The translations under genes and the position numbers were made by a program. The notes under the pieces were generated by a model. It had not been told where the DNA came from. It saw only the letters and a list, made by a program, of their open reading frames with translations, and ran no database searches. A stretch of DNA of 64,000 bases from Kosakonia arachidis (lineage in GTDB: Bacteria; Pseudomonadota; Gammaproteobacteria; Enterobacterales; Enterobacteriaceae): positions 62,001 through 126,000 of the forward strand of contig NZ_FPAU01000004.1 of the NCBI RefSeq assembly GCF_900116535.1, given 5' to 3'. Below, piece after piece: positions 8,433-19,796 of the stretch (its first letter is position 1; the number at the start of each line of letters is the position of its first letter).

Positions 8433-10574
8433 TTACTGCTGCTGAGAAGCCTGAATTGCGGTCAGAGCGATGGTGTAGACAATATCGTCTACCAGCGCAC
8501 CACGGGACAGGTCGTTAACCGGTTTGCGCATACCCTGCAGCATCGGCCCGATGGAGATCAGGTCAGCAGAACGCTGCACCGCTTTGTAGGTGGTGTTACC
8601 GGTGTTCAGATCCGGGAAGATGAACACAGTAGCGCGACCGGCAACCGGTGAATTCGGCGCTTTGGATTTCGCAACGTCAGCCATTACTGCGGCGTCATAC
8701 TGCAACGGACCATCGATAACCAGGTCCGGACGTTTTTCCTGCGCCAGACGGGTCGCTTCACGTACTTTCTCTACATCACTGCCTGCGCCGGAGTTACCGG
8801 TGGAGTAGGAGAGCATCGCCACGCGCGGCTCAATACCGAAAGCGGTAGCAGAATCAGCTGACTGAATTGCGATTTCAGCCAGTTGTTCAGCGGTCGGATC
8901 CGGGTTGATCGCGCAGTCACCGTAAACGTAAACCTGTTCCGGCAGCAGCATGAAGAACACGGAAGAAACCAGGGAACTGCCCGGTGCGGTTTTGATCAAC
9001 TGCAGCGGCGGACGAATGGTGTTTGCGGTGGTGTGAACAGCACCGGAAACCAGACCATCTACTTCGTCCTGTTCCAGCATCAGCGTGCCGAGAACCACGT
9101 TATCTTCCAACTGTTCACGGGCAACGGCTTCGGTCATGCCCTTGCTCTTACGCAGCTCAACCAGACGAGCAACATAGCTTTCACGAACGACTTCCGGATC
9201 GACGATTTCAATACCACTACCCAGTTCAACGCCTTGAGCCGCAGCAACGCGGTTGATCTCGTCCGGGTTACCCAGCAGGATGCAGGTCGCGATGCCGCGT
9301 TCAGCACAAATCGCAGCCGCTTTAACGGTACGCGGTTCGTCGCCTTCCGGTAGAACAACGCGTTTGCCTGCTTTGCGCGCCAGCTCGGTGAGCTGGTAAC
9401 GGAAGGCTGGCGGAGAGAGACGGCGGCTGCGCTCGGAAGTCGCGCTCAGGGAGTCAATCCACTGTGCATTGATGTAGCTGGCAATGTATTCCTGAACGCT
9501 TTCGACACGTTCGCTATCGTCAGCCGGAACTTCCAGATTAAAGCTTTGCAGGCTCAGGGAGGTCTGCCAGGTGTTGGTGTTCACCATAAATACCGGCAGG
9601 CCGGTAGCGAATGCACGTTCACACAGTTTGCGAACGCTGGCATCCATTTCGTAGCCACCAGTCAGCAGTAGAGCACCGATTTCCACGCCGTTCATTGCGG
9701 CCAGGCAGGCAGCAACCAGCACATCCGGACGGTCTGCAGAAGTCACCAGCAGAGAACCAGGACGGAAATGTTCCAGCATGTGCGGAATGCTGCGCGCACA
9801 GAAAGTCACGGATTTCACCCGGCGGGTTTTGATGTCGCCTTCGTTGACGATGGTCGCATTCAGGTGACGCGCCATATCGATTGCACGCGTGGCAATCAGA
9901 TCGAAGCTCCATGGAATCGCACCGAGTACCGGCAGCGCGCTGGTTTCCTGCAGTTTCGCCGCATCAACATGAACGACTTTCGCTTTGGAGGAGTCATCAA
10001 AAATTTCTGACAGATCCGGGCGAGTACGGCCCTGATCGTCAACCGGTGCGTTCAGTTTGTTAACGATAACGCCGGTGATATTGGTATTTTTTGCGCCGCC
10101 GAAGCTGTTACGGGTCAGTTCGATACGCTCTTTCAGCTGTTCCTGTGTGTCAGTGCCCTGAGACATAACAAACACGATTTCTGCGTTCAGCGTTTTCGCA
10201 ATTTCAAAGTTCAGCGAATCGGCAAACTGGTGTTTACGAGTCGGTACCAGGCCTTCTACCAGCACGACTTCAGCGTCTTTGCTGCTTTCGTGGTAGCGCG
10301 CAATGATCTCTTCCATCAGCACGTCTTTCTGGTTGCTGGAGAGCAGGGACTCAACATGGCTCATTTTCAGCGGTTCAGCTGCTGGCAGGTCAGAAGTCGC
10401 ACGCACGATGGTGGTGGTCTGGTCTGGAGCATCGCCACCGGCGCGTGGCTGGGCGATTGGTTTAAAGACGCTCAGACGAACGCCTTTGCGTTCCATAGCG
10501 CGGATAACGCCAAGGCTGACGCTGGTCAGGCCGACGCTGGTTCCGGTAGGGATCAGCATAATAATACGGGACAC
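8433..10574 (-). CDS. pta: Phosphate acetyltransferase
   Basis: The 713-residue enzyme interconverts acetyl-CoA and acetyl phosphate in acetate overflow metabolism. It has the long enterobacterial form: an N-terminal BioD-like P-loop domain ([19 protein letters not shown]), a middle DRTGG-type regulatory domain, and a C-terminal catalytic domain from about residue 390 ([15 protein letters not shown], then [16 protein letters not shown] and [10 protein letters not shown]). It lies 78 bases downstream of ackA on the same strand, and a strong hairpin separates the two genes. Length and sequence match the E. coli enzyme closely. Confidence 0.98.
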   Translation of the reverse strand: MSRIIMLIPTGTSVGLTSVSLGVIRAMERKGVRLSVFKPIAQPRAGGDAPDQTTTIVRATSDLPAAEPLKMSHVESLLSSNQKDVLMEEIIARYHESSKDAEVVLVEGLVPTRKHQFADSLNFEIAKTLNAEIVFVMSQGTDTQEQLKERIELTRNSFGGAKNTNITGVIVNKLNAPVDDQGRTRPDLSEIFDDSSKAKVVHVDAAKLQETSALPVLGAIPWSFDLIATRAIDMARHLNATIVNEGDIKTRRVKSVTFCARSIPHMLEHFRPGSLLVTSADRPDVLVAACLAAMNGVEIGALLLTGGYEMDASVRKLCERAFATGLPVFMVNTNTWQTSLSLQSFNLEVPADDSERVESVQEYIASYINAQWIDSLSATSERSRRLSPPAFRYQLTELARKAGKRVVLPEGDEPRTVKAAAICAERGIATCILLGNPDEINRVAAAQGVELGSGIEIVDPEVVRESYVARLVELRKSKGMTEAVAREQLEDNVVLGTLMLEQDEVDGLVSGAVHTTANTIRPPLQLIKTAPGSSLVSSVFFMLLPEQVYVYGDCAINPDPTAEQLAEIAIQSADSATAFGIEPRVAMLSYSTGNSGAGSDVEKVREATRLAQEKRPDLVIDGPLQYDAAVMADVAKSKAPNSPVAGRATVFIFPDLNTGNTTYKAVQRSADLISIGPMLQGMRKPVNDLSRGALVDDIVYTIALTAIQASQQQ

Positions 10575-10621
10575 GGTTAATCCTCTTTCGTTACCGTCGT
10601 TGCAGACGGGTTACAAAACAG

Positions 10622-10645
10622 CACCGCCAGCGTTGGCTGGCGGTG
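10622..10645 (-). terminator. Intercistronic hairpin between ackA and pta
   Basis: CACCGCCAGC and GCTGGCGGTG make a perfect 10-bp stem with a four-base loop, followed in the direction of transcription by GCTGTTTTG. It looks like a partial terminator or mRNA-stabilising stem that would set the ackA:pta ratio. Confidence 0.6.
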
Positions 10646-10652
10646 TGGGTAA

Positions 10653-11855
10653 TCAGGCAGTCAGGCGGCTCGCGTCTTGCGCAATAACCAGTTCTTCGTT
10701 GGTTGGGATAACAACGGCAGGACGGGTGCCTTCTTTGTTAATAAAGCCAGACTTGCCGAAACGGGCAGCCAGGTTACGTTCGTGGTCAACTTCAAAGCCC
10801 AGTACGCCCAGACGGCCCAGGGAGAGTTCACGTACCATTGCTGCGTTTTCACCGATACCACCGGTGAAGACAACGGCATCAAGACGGCCATCCATCAGCG
10901 CAGTGTAAGAACCGATGTATTTTGCCAGGCGGTGGCAGTAAACATCCATCGCGCGTTTGGCGTCTTCTTTCTCTTTGTAGTTGTCTTCTACGTAACGGCA
11001 GTCGCTGGTGACTTCAGTCAGACCCAGCAGGCCGGACTCTTTAGTCAGCATTTTGTTGATTGCTTCAACGCTCATGCCCAGTGTGTCATGCAGATGGAAC
11101 ACGATAGCCGGGTCGATATCACCGGAACGGGTACCCATTACCAGGCCTTCCAGCGGGGTCAGTCCCATGGAAGTATCGACACATTTACCGTTGCGAATTG
11201 CGGAAACAGAACCACCATTGCCGAGGTGGCAAGTGATGATGTTCAGCTCTTCAACTGGTTTGTTCAGTACTTTGGCTGCTTCCTGAGTAACATAGAAGTG
11301 GCTGGTACCGTGTGCGCCGTAGCGACGTATGCCGTGCTCTTTGTACAGTTTGTACGGCAGAGCGTACAGGTAGGACTCTTCCGGCATCGTGGTATGGAAT
11401 GCGGTGTCGAAGACAGCGACGTTTTTGTCCTTCAGTTTCGGGAAGGATTTTAGCGCTTCAGCGATACCAATCAGGTGAGCTGGGTTATGCAGCGGTGCGA
11501 AAGAAGCGGCATCTTTGATACCCTGAATAACAGTTTCGTCGATAACGACAGAACTGGTGTATTTTTCGCCGCCATGTACGATACGGTGACCAATAGCAGT
11601 CAACTGTGCAGACAGTTCTGGTTTTTGTGCCAGAATAGTGTTAACGATAAAGTTCAGCGCTTCACTGTGAGCGGCACCTGCACCTAAAGCCGCTTCTTGT
11701 TTACCGCCATCGATTTTCCACTTGATGCGTGCTTCAGGGAGATGGAAGCATTCGGCTAAACCAGAGAGGTATTCGTCACCGTTAGATGCATCGATGATGG
11801 CAAATTTCAGTGAGGAACTACCGCAGTTCAGAACCAGTACTAACTTACTCGACAT
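10653..11855 (-). CDS. ackA: Acetate kinase
   Basis: The 400-residue acetate kinase converts acetyl phosphate and ADP to acetate and ATP. The N-terminal [14 protein letters not shown] is the first signature of the acetokinase family, and [11 protein letters not shown] provides the second, containing the conserved arginine near residue 91. [14 protein letters not shown] and [14 protein letters not shown] are the phosphate-binding and C-terminal domain motifs. It is the first gene of ackA-pta; a 337-base non-coding region separates it from divergent yfbV. Confidence 0.98.
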   Translation of the reverse strand: MSSKLVLVLNCGSSSLKFAIIDASNGDEYLSGLAECFHLPEARIKWKIDGGKQEAALGAGAAHSEALNFIVNTILAQKPELSAQLTAIGHRIVHGGEKYTSSVVIDETVIQGIKDAASFAPLHNPAHLIGIAEALKSFPKLKDKNVAVFDTAFHTTMPEESYLYALPYKLYKEHGIRRYGAHGTSHFYVTQEAAKVLNKPVEELNIITCHLGNGGSVSAIRNGKCVDTSMGLTPLEGLVMGTRSGDIDPAIVFHLHDTLGMSVEAINKMLTKESGLLGLTEVTSDCRYVEDNYKEKEDAKRAMDVYCHRLAKYIGSYTALMDGRLDAVVFTGGIGENAAMVRELSLGRLGVLGFEVDHERNLAARFGKSGFINKEGTRPAVVIPTNEELVIAQDASRLTA

Positions 11856-12192
11856 GGAAGTACCTATTTATGATACGTGGCTAAAAAAGGTCAGTGAGTC
11901 GCACAGCGTAGCGCAGGTTGACGCTGACATTTATGATTAACATCATGCTGAATATATTTTTTAGCATGATGGAAGAATACATAAGATTTTAAGCTATTTT
12001 GCGCAAATTTCAGACAGTGGCATAATCAGCTTTAAATTTGACCATTCAACGATTGTCGTCTACGGGCCCTGGTCAGGCTGTCACAGGATACCTGATACCT
12101 GGTGGGATTGACAAAAAATTTTAACGTTGTCATTTGTAGTTGTTGTTTTGCACAAATTTTTTAATTTTTACATGTGAAGTTGAGGTAAAGCC
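11856..12192. promoter_or_regulatory. ackA-yfbV divergent promoter region with a perfect inverted repeat
   Basis: No gene is visible in this 337-base AT-rich gap. CATCATGCT at 11941-11949 and AGCATGATG at 11963-11971 form a perfect 9-bp inverted repeat around an AT-only-rich 13-base loop; it could be an mRNA stem in the ackA leader or a regulator site. A TTGACA at 12108-12113 faces yfbV, but no convincing -10 follows at the right distance. Confidence 0.5.
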
Positions 12193-12648
12193 ATGTCCAC
12201 TTCTGAGAATCGACCCGTCAGTTTCTTCAGTTTGTTTCGTCGGGGTCAGCGCTATGCGAAGACCTGGCCCATGGAAAAACGCCTCGCTCCGATGTTTGTT
12301 GAGAATCGTGTGATCCGCGCAACGCGCCATGCTATCCGTTTTATGCCGCCGCTGGCGGTCTTCACTCTATGCTGGCAAATCGCGCTTGGCGGTCAGCTTG
12401 GCCCGGCAGTGGCAACCGCACTATTTGCCCTGAGCCTGCCAATGCAGGGGCTATGGTGGCTGGGTAAACGCTCCGTCACGCCGCTACCACCCTCCATTCT
12501 GCACTGGTTTTACGAAGTGCGCGGCAAACTCCAGGAAGCGGGACAGGCGCTGGCCCCGGTCGAAGGAAAACCTGATTACCAGGCGCTGGCAGATACCCTT
12601 AAGCGAGCTTTCAAACAGTTGGATAAAACATTTCTTGATGATCTGTGA
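12193..12648 (+). CDS. yfbV: UPF0208 inner-membrane protein YfbV
   Basis: The 151-residue protein is the same length as E. coli YfbV. Two hydrophobic stretches (about 54-70 and 75-92: [13 protein letters not shown] and [20 protein letters not shown]) suggest two membrane spans, with a soluble C-terminal part. In E. coli, loss of YfbV lets the MatP-dependent organisation of the Ter macrodomain spread, so it is regarded as an insulation factor; the mechanism is not known. GAGGT lies upstream of the ATG. A hairpin terminator follows. Confidence 0.94.
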   Translation: MSTSENRPVSFFSLFRRGQRYAKTWPMEKRLAPMFVENRVIRATRHAIRFMPPLAVFTLCWQIALGGQLGPAVATALFALSLPMQGLWWLGKRSVTPLPPSILHWFYEVRGKLQEAGQALAPVEGKPDYQALADTLKRAFKQLDKTFLDDL

Positions 12649-12673
12649 TGCCATCAGCGATAGCCGTCTGTAC

Positions 12674-12706
12674 AAAAGAAGACATCCTTGCGGTGGCTTC
12701 TTTTTT
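12674..12706 (+). terminator. Rho-independent terminator after yfbV
   Basis: AAAAGAAG pairs with CTTCTTTT around a short inner stem, and the right arm continues into a run of T. Confidence 0.65.
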
Positions 12707-12770
12707 ATTTTCATTTTGTTCGATGCAACACCCCCGGTAAATCAAGAAAGTCATCGTTTTCAGCATGTAA

Positions 12771-13313
<543 letters not shown>

Positions 13314-13323
13314 GGAGGTGAGT

Positions 13324-13983
13324 GTGCAGTGCAAAGGATTTCTGTTTGATCTGGATGGCACGTTGGTTAATTCTCTGTCCGTTGTTGAGCGGGCATGGTG
13401 TAGCTGGGCCGACAGATTTGGCATCGCGCATGATGAGGTGCTGAATTTCATTCATGGCAAACAGGCGATTACCTCGCTGCGTCACTTTATGCCGGGAAAA
13501 TCGGAAGAGGAGATTGCCGCCGAGTTTACCCGGCTGGAAGCTATCGAAGCGGCGGATACCGATGGAATCGCACCACTGCCGGGCGCTATCGCATTACTGG
13601 AGCACCTCGATTCGTCAGGCATTCCGTGGGCGATTGTCACCTCTGGTTCTGTGCCGGTTGCTCACGCTCGTCACCGCGCTGCCGGTCTGCCTGCTCCGGA
13701 AGTGTTTATCACCGCCGAGCAGGTTAAACAGGGTAAACCTGCTCCGGATGCTTATTTGCTTGGCGCAGAGCGGCTGGGGTTGGCACCACAGGATTGCGTG
13801 GTGGTTGAAGATGCCGCTGCGGGCGTTTTGTCAGGGCTGGCGGCAGGATGCCACGTCATTGCGGTAAATGTCCCGGCCAATTCTCCCCGGCTTGATGAAG
13901 CCGATTTCGTACTTACCAGCCTCGAGGCGCTGAATGTTGCGAAACGGTCAGATGGAACGGTGATTGTCACGCTCAATACCTGA
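13324..13983 (+). CDS. hxpA: HAD-superfamily sugar phosphatase YfbT/HxpA
   Basis: The 219-residue haloacid-dehalogenase-type phosphatase shows motif I FLFDLDGTLVNS (nucleophile Asp about residue 9, general acid two residues later), motif II IVTSGS, motif III lysine in KQGKPAPDAYLLGA, and motif IV VVEDAAAGV. The E. coli counterpart dephosphorylates several hexose and pentose phosphates. The GTG at 13324 has GAGGAGG with a five-base spacer; the GTG at 13318 would overlap the Shine-Dalgarno itself and is less likely. An intrinsic terminator follows. Confidence 0.92.
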   Translation: MQCKGFLFDLDGTLVNSLSVVERAWCSWADRFGIAHDEVLNFIHGKQAITSLRHFMPGKSEEEIAAEFTRLEAIEAADTDGIAPLPGAIALLEHLDSSGIPWAIVTSGSVPVAHARHRAAGLPAPEVFITAEQVKQGKPAPDAYLLGAERLGLAPQDCVVVEDAAAGVLSGLAAGCHVIAVNVPANSPRLDEADFVLTSLEALNVAKRSDGTVIVTLNT

Positions 13984-13994
13984 ACCCATGATTT

Positions 13995-14019
13995 AACCCC
14001 ACATTTGTGGGGTTTTTTT
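13995..14019 (+). terminator. Rho-independent terminator after hxpA
   Basis: AACCCCAC and GTGGGGTT form an 8-bp stem with an ATTT loop, followed by a run of seven T. Confidence 0.85.
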
Positions 14020-14059
14020 ATGGCACTATTTTCTCTCCATCAACTGACAAGGATAAGTT

Positions 14060-15892
14060 GTGAACGGTGAACTGATTTGGGTGCTGTGTCTGTTGGCGAT
14101 TACCGTTTTGCTTTTCGCAACGGGGAAAGTACGCATGGACGCGGTGGCGCTGTTTGTGATTGTCGCCTTTGTCTTAAGCGGCACACTGACTCTGCCAGAG
14201 GCCTTTTCAGGTTTTAGCGATCCCAATGTGATCCTGATTGCTGCACTGTTTATTATCGGCGATGGCCTGGTGCGCACCGGCGTGGCGGCGAATATGGGTG
14301 CATGGCTGGTTGATATGGCTGGCAGCAGCGAAGTGAAAATGCTGGTTCTGCTCATGTTTACCGTTGCCGGGCTCGGCGCGTTTATGAGTTCGACCGGTGT
14401 AGTGGCGATTTTTATACCGGTGGTCATGAGCGTTTCGCTACGCATGCAGATTTCGCCTTCGCGTCTGATGATGCCGCTCAGTTTTGCCGGGCTTATCAGC
14501 GGTATGATGACTCTGGTGGCAACGCCGCCTAACCTGGTGGTGAACAGCGAGCTGTTACGCGAAGGTATGAAAGGGTTCGGCTTTTTTAGCATGACGCCGC
14601 TCGGTCTCGTGATCCTGCTGTTGGGGATCATTTATATGCTGCTGATGCGTTTTATGCTGAAAGGGGATGATGAACAAGCGAAACGTGACGGCTGGAAGCG
14701 TCGTTCGTTTCGTGAGCTGATTAAAGAGTATCGCCTTACCGGGCGGGCGCGGCGCCTTGCTATTCGCCCTGGCTCTCCTTTGATCGGCCAGCGCCTTGAT
14801 GATTTGCGGCTTCGCGAACGTTATGGCGCGAATGTTATCGGCGTCGAACGCTGGAGGCGTTTTCGGCGGGTAATTGTCAACGTAAACGGTGTCTCCGAGT
14901 TTCGTGCCCGCGATGTTCTGCTGATTGACATGTCTGCTGCTGAAGTGGATTTGCGTGAATTCTGCGCAGAGCAATTGCTGGAACCTATGGTGCTGCGCGG
15001 TGAATATTTTTCCGATCAGGCGCTGGATGTGGGGATGGCTGAAGTGTCGTTAATTCCGGATTCTGAACTGATCGGTAAGACGGTTCGCGAAATCGGTTTT
15101 CGGACCCGCTACGGTCTAAACGTGGTTGGCCTGAAGCGAAACGGTGCGGCGATTGACGGTGTGGTTACGGATATCACGCTGGAACTGGGTGATATTTTCC
15201 TGGTCGTTGGCAACTGGAAACTGATCCGTCAGTTGGGCTCTCACGGACGCGACTTTGTGGTTCTCAATTTACCGGTTGAAGAGAGCGCCGCTTCGCCTGC
15301 TCACAGCCAGGCACCACATGCGATTTTTTGCCTGGTCCTGATGGTTGCCCTGATGCTTACCGATGAAATTCCTAATACGATCGCTGCGATTATCGCCTGT
15401 ATGCTAATGGGGAAATTCCGCTGTATTGATGTGGAAAGCGCCTACAAGGCCATTCACTGGCCGAGCATTATTCTGATCGTCGGGATGATGCCTTTTGCGC
15501 TGGCTCTGCAAAAAACCGGCGGCGTGGATCTGGTGGTTAAGGGGTTGATGGATATCGGCGGCGGTTACGGGCCACACGTTATGCTGATCTGCCTGTTTCT
15601 CATGTGCGCGGTCATCGGGCTGTTTATCTCGAACACTGCCACTGCGGTGCTAATGGCGCCGATTGCGCTGGCGGCAGCAAAATCAATGGGGGTTTCGCCG
15701 TATCCGTTTGTCATGATGGTAGCAATGGCGGCATCAGCCGCATTTATGACGCCAGTTTCATCACCGGTGAACACGCTGGTGCTTGGGCCTGGCAATTACC
15801 AGTTTAGTGATTTTGTTAAGATCGGTGTGCCGTTTACGCTGCTGGTGATGGTGGTTTGCGCGCTGCTGATCCCGATACTGTTTCCGTTTTGA
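14060..15892 (+). CDS. yfbS: SLC13/CitT-type permease with two RCK_C domains, YfbS
   Basis: The 610-residue inner-membrane protein equals the E. coli length. The N-terminal half of the permease (about residues 1-200) contains [16 protein letters not shown] and [18 protein letters not shown], the latter a sodium/dicarboxylate-symporter-type NxxT/P motif. Two cytoplasmic TrkA-C (RCK_C) domains occupy about 210-400 ([19 protein letters not shown] and [19 protein letters not shown]), and the second permease half follows with [21 protein letters not shown]. The substrate is unknown. Translation starts at GTG 14060 after AAGGA. Confidence 0.92.
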   Translation: MNGELIWVLCLLAITVLLFATGKVRMDAVALFVIVAFVLSGTLTLPEAFSGFSDPNVILIAALFIIGDGLVRTGVAANMGAWLVDMAGSSEVKMLVLLMFTVAGLGAFMSSTGVVAIFIPVVMSVSLRMQISPSRLMMPLSFAGLISGMMTLVATPPNLVVNSELLREGMKGFGFFSMTPLGLVILLLGIIYMLLMRFMLKGDDEQAKRDGWKRRSFRELIKEYRLTGRARRLAIRPGSPLIGQRLDDLRLRERYGANVIGVERWRRFRRVIVNVNGVSEFRARDVLLIDMSAAEVDLREFCAEQLLEPMVLRGEYFSDQALDVGMAEVSLIPDSELIGKTVREIGFRTRYGLNVVGLKRNGAAIDGVVTDITLELGDIFLVVGNWKLIRQLGSHGRDFVVLNLPVEESAASPAHSQAPHAIFCLVLMVALMLTDEIPNTIAAIIACMLMGKFRCIDVESAYKAIHWPSIILIVGMMPFALALQKTGGVDLVVKGLMDIGGGYGPHVMLICLFLMCAVIGLFISNTATAVLMAPIALAAAKSMGVSPYPFVMMVAMAASAAFMTPVSSPVNTLVLGPGNYQFSDFVKIGVPFTLLVMVVCALLIPILFPF

Positions 15893-15898
15893 CGCGTG

Positions 15899-15921
15899 TA
15901 CCGGGTGGCGTTCACCCGGTA
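15899..15921. terminator. Hairpin between convergent yfbS and yfbR
   Basis: TACCGGGTG and CACCCGGTA form a perfect 9-bp stem with a five-base loop in the 37-base gap between convergent genes. A T-run is lacking, so it may be a processing barrier rather than a true terminator. Confidence 0.5.
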
Positions 15922-15929
15922 AAGACGAG

Positions 15930-16529
15930 TTACAGCGGTGAATCCTGGCTGATTTCATCCAGCGATAAATGGAAACTGGGCACAAAGACTTGCATAAAAT
16001 AATCCATTTCCGGGCTACGGCGGGCATCAAGGGTTTTTTCGAGGCGAGATTTTGCCAACCCAAATTCATTGTTGCCAGCGGATAACTCTTCCAGACATTT
16101 CAGATAGGCGCATAGCGCATCTGCCTGTTTCACGATCGCTTTTTCTTCCGTGCTGTAGTGACGTTCATCAATCAGCGGCGCAAAAATATCCTGCAACTCT
16201 TCCGGCACCATTTCGACCAACTTTTGCTGGGCAATCTTTTCGATCGCTTTATATTCCTGCGCAATTTGCGAATTGAAATACTTTACCGGGGTGGGTAGAT
16301 CGCCGGTCAGCACTTCCGACGCGTCGTGGTACATAGCCAGCAGAGCAATACGCTCGGCATTCAGTTGTCCATTGAATTTCCGGTTTTTTATTGACGCCAG
16401 CGCATGGGCAACCATCGCCACTTGCAGGCTGTGCTCGGACACATTTTCGGTGCGTACGTTGCGCATCAACGGCCAACGATTGATCAATTTAAGGCGGGAA
16501 AGATGGGCGAAGAAATGACTCTGACTCAT
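15930..16529 (-). CDS. yfbR: 5'-deoxynucleotidase YfbR
   Basis: The 199-residue HD-domain phosphohydrolase dephosphorylates deoxyribonucleoside 5'-monophosphates. Metal ligands are visible as [17 protein letters not shown] (His near 33) and [20 protein letters not shown] (HD pair near 68-69), with the downstream Asp in [11 protein letters not shown]. It protects nucleotide pools and, in E. coli, supports thymidylate synthesis from dCMP. It is downstream of alaA on the same strand after an 80-base gap containing a hairpin. Confidence 0.95.
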   Translation of the reverse strand: MSQSHFFAHLSRLKLINRWPLMRNVRTENVSEHSLQVAMVAHALASIKNRKFNGQLNAERIALLAMYHDASEVLTGDLPTPVKYFNSQIAQEYKAIEKIAQQKLVEMVPEELQDIFAPLIDERHYSTEEKAIVKQADALCAYLKCLEELSAGNNEFGLAKSRLEKTLDARRSPEMDYFMQVFVPSFHLSLDEISQDSPL

Positions 16530-16577
16530 AGTTAACCTTGTCTGTGACTGCGACCTGAGTCATTGTGCGCAGAGAGT

Positions 16578-16601
16578 GGGGGAAGATGCAAATCCTCCCC
16601 C
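16578..16601 (-). terminator. Hairpin between alaA and yfbR
   Basis: GGGGGA pairs with TCCCCC and GAT pairs with ATC further inside the loop, giving a strong GC-rich stem just after the alaA stop codon. No T-run follows on the minus strand. Confidence 0.5.
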
Positions 16602-16609
16602 GACGGAGA

Positions 16610-17824
16610 TCACTGATGATAACCGGAGAGGAAACGGCCAAAACGGCTGATCGCCATCTCCAGATCATCTTCGCGCGGCAGTGTCACGATACGTACGTGA
16701 TCCGGCCACGGCCAGTTGAACGCGGTACCCTGTACTAACAGCACTTTTTCCTGTAACAGGAAGTCGAGCACCATCTTTTGATCATCGTGAATATTAAAAC
16801 GTTTCGCGTCAATTTTCGGGAACATATAGAGTGCGCCGCTTGGCTTCACGCAGGAAACCCCAGGGATTTCATTAATCAATTCCCATGCTCGGTTGCGCTG
16901 TTCGTACAAACGACCACCCGGCACGATAAATTCGCTGATACTCTGGTAACCACCGAGTGCAGTCTGAATCGCGTATTGTGCCGGAACATTGGCGCAAAGG
17001 CGCATCGAGGCCAGCATTTCCAGCCCTTCGATATAGCTTTTAGCGTGTTTTTTCGGCCCGCTCAGCACCATCCAACCCTGACGGAAGCCTGCCACTCGGT
17101 AGGTTTTTGACAGACCATTAAAGGTAATAGTGAACAGATCCGGCGCCAGTGCGGCGATAGAGTGGTGTTCGGCCGCATCGTAAAGAATTTTGTCGTAGAT
17201 CTCATCGGCGAAGATGATAAGGTTGTGCTGACGCGCAATCTCCACTACCTCCATCAACAGTTCTTTTGAATAAACCGCACCGGTAGGGTTGTTGGGGTTG
17301 ATAATCACAATACCACGGGTGCGCGGTGTGATTTTTGCGCGAATATCGTCAAGATCCGGAAACCAGCCAGCAGACTCGTCACACAGATAATGCACGGCTT
17401 TACCACCGGAAAGCGACACGGCCGCTGTCCACAACGGGTAATCCGGGGCAGGCACCAGCATTTCGTCACCGCTGTTAAGCAGCGCCTGCATCGACTGAAC
17501 GATCAGTTCAGAAACACCGTTACCAATATAAATATCTTCAACGGTCACTTCGCGCATACCGCGCGCCTGATAGTGCTGCATGATCGCTTTGCGGGCTGAA
17601 TAGAGCCCTTTGGAATCGCAATAGCCTTGCGCGCCTGGCAGGTTGCGAATCACATCGACCAGAATTTCATCCGGCGCTTCGAAGCCGAATGGTGCGGGAT
17701 TGCCGATGTTAAGTTTAAGAACTTTATTGCCTTCTTCTTCCAGACGCTTTGCTTCTTTCAGAACCGGACCACGGATGTCATAACAAACATTGTCTAATTT
17801 GCTGGATTTTTCGATGGAGGACAT
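16610..17824 (-). CDS. alaA: Glutamate-pyruvate aminotransferase AlaA
   Basis: The 404-residue class I/II PLP-dependent aminotransferase makes alanine from pyruvate and glutamate. The PLP lysine lies in GLSKTYRVAGFRQGWM near residue 240, NPNNPTGAVYS is the substrate/PLP asparagine region, and FADEIYDKILYD carries the PLP-ring aspartate. It matches E. coli AlaA in length and sequence. It is divergent from lrhA across about 950 non-coding bases; AAAGG precedes its ATG. Confidence 0.96.
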   Translation of the reverse strand: MSSIEKSSKLDNVCYDIRGPVLKEAKRLEEEGNKVLKLNIGNPAPFGFEAPDEILVDVIRNLPGAQGYCDSKGLYSARKAIMQHYQARGMREVTVEDIYIGNGVSELIVQSMQALLNSGDEMLVPAPDYPLWTAAVSLSGGKAVHYLCDESAGWFPDLDDIRAKITPRTRGIVIINPNNPTGAVYSKELLMEVVEIARQHNLIIFADEIYDKILYDAAEHHSIAALAPDLFTITFNGLSKTYRVAGFRQGWMVLSGPKKHAKSYIEGLEMLASMRLCANVPAQYAIQTALGGYQSISEFIVPGGRLYEQRNRAWELINEIPGVSCVKPSGALYMFPKIDAKRFNIHDDQKMVLDFLLQEKVLLVQGTAFNWPWPDHVRIVTLPREDDLEMAISRFGRFLSGYHQ

Positions 17825-18776
17825 GAACCTTTGACCTTTTAGCTATGTGAGCCACTGCCTGCCGTGGAAGTGAGCACGGAACAATGTACTCCCACGTCCG
17901 TCAGTTTAGAAGGGTAAGCAGAAGAAGATTTCGTGGTAACTTCCTCATTGGTTAACGGTTTTTTAACTATTTTCTTTTGTTTAATCTTTGTTATTAAACT
18001 GCCTTTGCGTCAATTTTAAGTTTTTAATATCATAAATGAAAAATAAGTTGTAATTTTTCGCTAGAAAAATACATTTGCTTAGTGCGCGTCTAAAAAAGAA
18101 GTCCGCAACCCGACAGAAAATTCTTCGCAAAATCCGGATGATGGCAAGATGGGATCATCTATTTTGCCAGAGGAGTATGTTTGCGTTGTAAACGCAATGT
18201 TAAACATTATTAATAGTTAGAACGGTTGTCAATTAATAGCTGATTAATATTGAGAATGGGAACTATATTCGTCTCTAATATTATAACGAGTGGTCAGACA
18301 TGATGACAATTGCAGTTTAAGATTATTCGCGATAATGCTTATAAATATAAAGGTTTTAGGTTAAACTCGAAGGGCAATAAATGGTGCTGACGAGAAAAGC
18401 CATGCTTTAGTTAAGGTCTATTTCTTAATTTTAGTTGCTTGTTATTATTCGCTTTTACTTCAGGCCGGTTATATAGCCCCCACGGTATATGACATATGTG
18501 CTATGTATAGCCAGTGATGTGCATAAACAGGTTGTTTTCTTAAAAGCATTCTCAAGGTTTATCACGGTTTATATATCCAGAAGGAATGGAGCATGCGAAA
18601 TAAAGCCAACAGGTTCAGCTTGCATTAGACAGCGAACTATAAACACGAGAACTTACAGTCAGGCTTTGATGAGTCATGACGTTGCTGGATGCACTTTTTA
18701 AATGGAATTAACTTAATCTTACGAGCACAGCATAAACCCGGGTCACTCTGCACGAGCAACCCGTAAGTGAAAAAAT
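17825..18776. promoter_or_regulatory. Long AT-rich alaA-lrhA regulatory region
   Basis: No convincing gene is visible in these 952 bases; small frames such as 18489-18701 lack a ribosome-binding site and any recognisable protein. The region is strongly AT-rich around 17940-18480 and likely holds the promoters of alaA and lrhA and a long lrhA leader, as known in E. coli. A conserved long leader is consistent with post-transcriptional control of lrhA, but no defined structure could be assigned by eye. Confidence 0.55.
18318..18330 (+). promoter_or_regulatory. Candidate RcsB/RcsAB box upstream of lrhA
   Basis: TAAGATTATTCGC resembles the RcsAB box TAAGAATATTCTTA in its TAAGA and ATTC blocks. 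E. coli lrhA is known to be under Rcs phosphorelay control. The match is partial and the distance to a start site is not known. Confidence 0.3.
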
Positions 18777-19715
18777 ATGATAAATGCAAATCGTCCGATA
18801 CTGAATCTCGACCTCGATCTGCTGAGAACTTTTGTTGCGGTCGCTGATCTGAACACCTTTGCGGCTGCTGCGGCGGCGGTATGCCGCACCCAGTCTGCCG
18901 TAAGCCAGCAAATGCAGCGGCTGGAACAGTTAGTGGGCAAAGAGCTTTTTGCCCGTCATGGTCGTAATAAGCTTTTAACTGAGCACGGCATTCAGCTACT
19001 GGGTTATGCGCGAAAGATCTTACGTTTTAATGATGAAGCCTGTACATCGCTGATGTTTAGCAATTTGCAGGGCGTATTAACTATTGGCGCTTCTGACGAA
19101 TCAGCCGATACCATTTTGCCTTTCTTGCTTAATCGTATTAGCTCGGTATATCCGAAACTGGCGCTGGATGTGCGCGTAAAGCGCAACCCGTTATCTGGCG
19201 ATCGTCTTAAGGATCAGGACCTCGATCTGGTGGTAGCAACGCATTGCTACGGGCAGTTTGATTGCCTGACGTTACGTACATCCCCAACGCACTGGTACTG
19301 TTCAGCTGAATATGTTCTGCAGAAGGGAGAAGCTATTCCACTTGTGTTGCTGGATGAACCCAGTTCGTTTCGCGACATGGTAATTAATGCGCTCAATAGT
19401 GCCGATATTCCATGGCGCATGGCTTATGTGGCTTCAACGCTTTCGGCCGTGAAAGCGGCAGTGAAAGCCGGGCTTGGTGTCACTGCCCGCCCTGTTGAAA
19501 TGATGAGTCCGGATTTGCGGGTGTTAAGCCGCGCCGACGGCCTGCCGCTGTTACCTGATACAGAATATCTGCTGGGCTATAATCCCCTCAGCCAAAATGA
19601 ACTGGCGCAGGTTATTTTTCAGGCGATGGAGCACTACCAGAACCCGTGGCATTATGGGCACCCAGGAGCTGAAGAAGGCGGTGATCCGCTTATCGTGGAA
19701 GGGGATTTTGGCTAA
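18777..19715 (+). CDS. lrhA: LysR-type regulator LrhA
   Basis: The 312-residue LysR-family protein has its winged HTH at about 10-70 ([20 protein letters not shown] and [15 protein letters not shown]), followed by a substrate-binding-like co-inducer domain. In E. coli LrhA represses flhDC, lowering motility, and affects fimbriation and RpoS levels. The length equals the E. coli protein. It sits alone between two long non-coding stretches, directly upstream of the nuo operon, a conserved enterobacterial arrangement. A terminator follows. Confidence 0.95.
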   Translation: MINANRPILNLDLDLLRTFVAVADLNTFAAAAAAVCRTQSAVSQQMQRLEQLVGKELFARHGRNKLLTEHGIQLLGYARKILRFNDEACTSLMFSNLQGVLTIGASDESADTILPFLLNRISSVYPKLALDVRVKRNPLSGDRLKDQDLDLVVATHCYGQFDCLTLRTSPTHWYCSAEYVLQKGEAIPLVLLDEPSSFRDMVINALNSADIPWRMAYVASTLSAVKAAVKAGLGVTARPVEMMSPDLRVLSRADGLPLLPDTEYLLGYNPLSQNELAQVIFQAMEHYQNPWHYGHPGAEEGGDPLIVEGDFG

Positions 19716-19756
19716 CATTTTGCCTCAAAACAGGTAACAAAATGTAAGTGCAAAAA

Positions 19757-19796
19757 TGAACCGATGGCAGTGAAATCGCTGCCACTGGTTCGTTTT
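19757..19796 (+). terminator. Rho-independent terminator after lrhA
   Basis: GAACC pairs with GGTTC and the inner TGGCAG with CTGCCA, followed by CGTTTTAT. Confidence 0.7.

Noticed and set aside
18489-18701. Possible small gene in the alaA-lrhA gap
   Set aside because: No Shine-Dalgarno, AT-rich low-coding context and no recognisable sequence.
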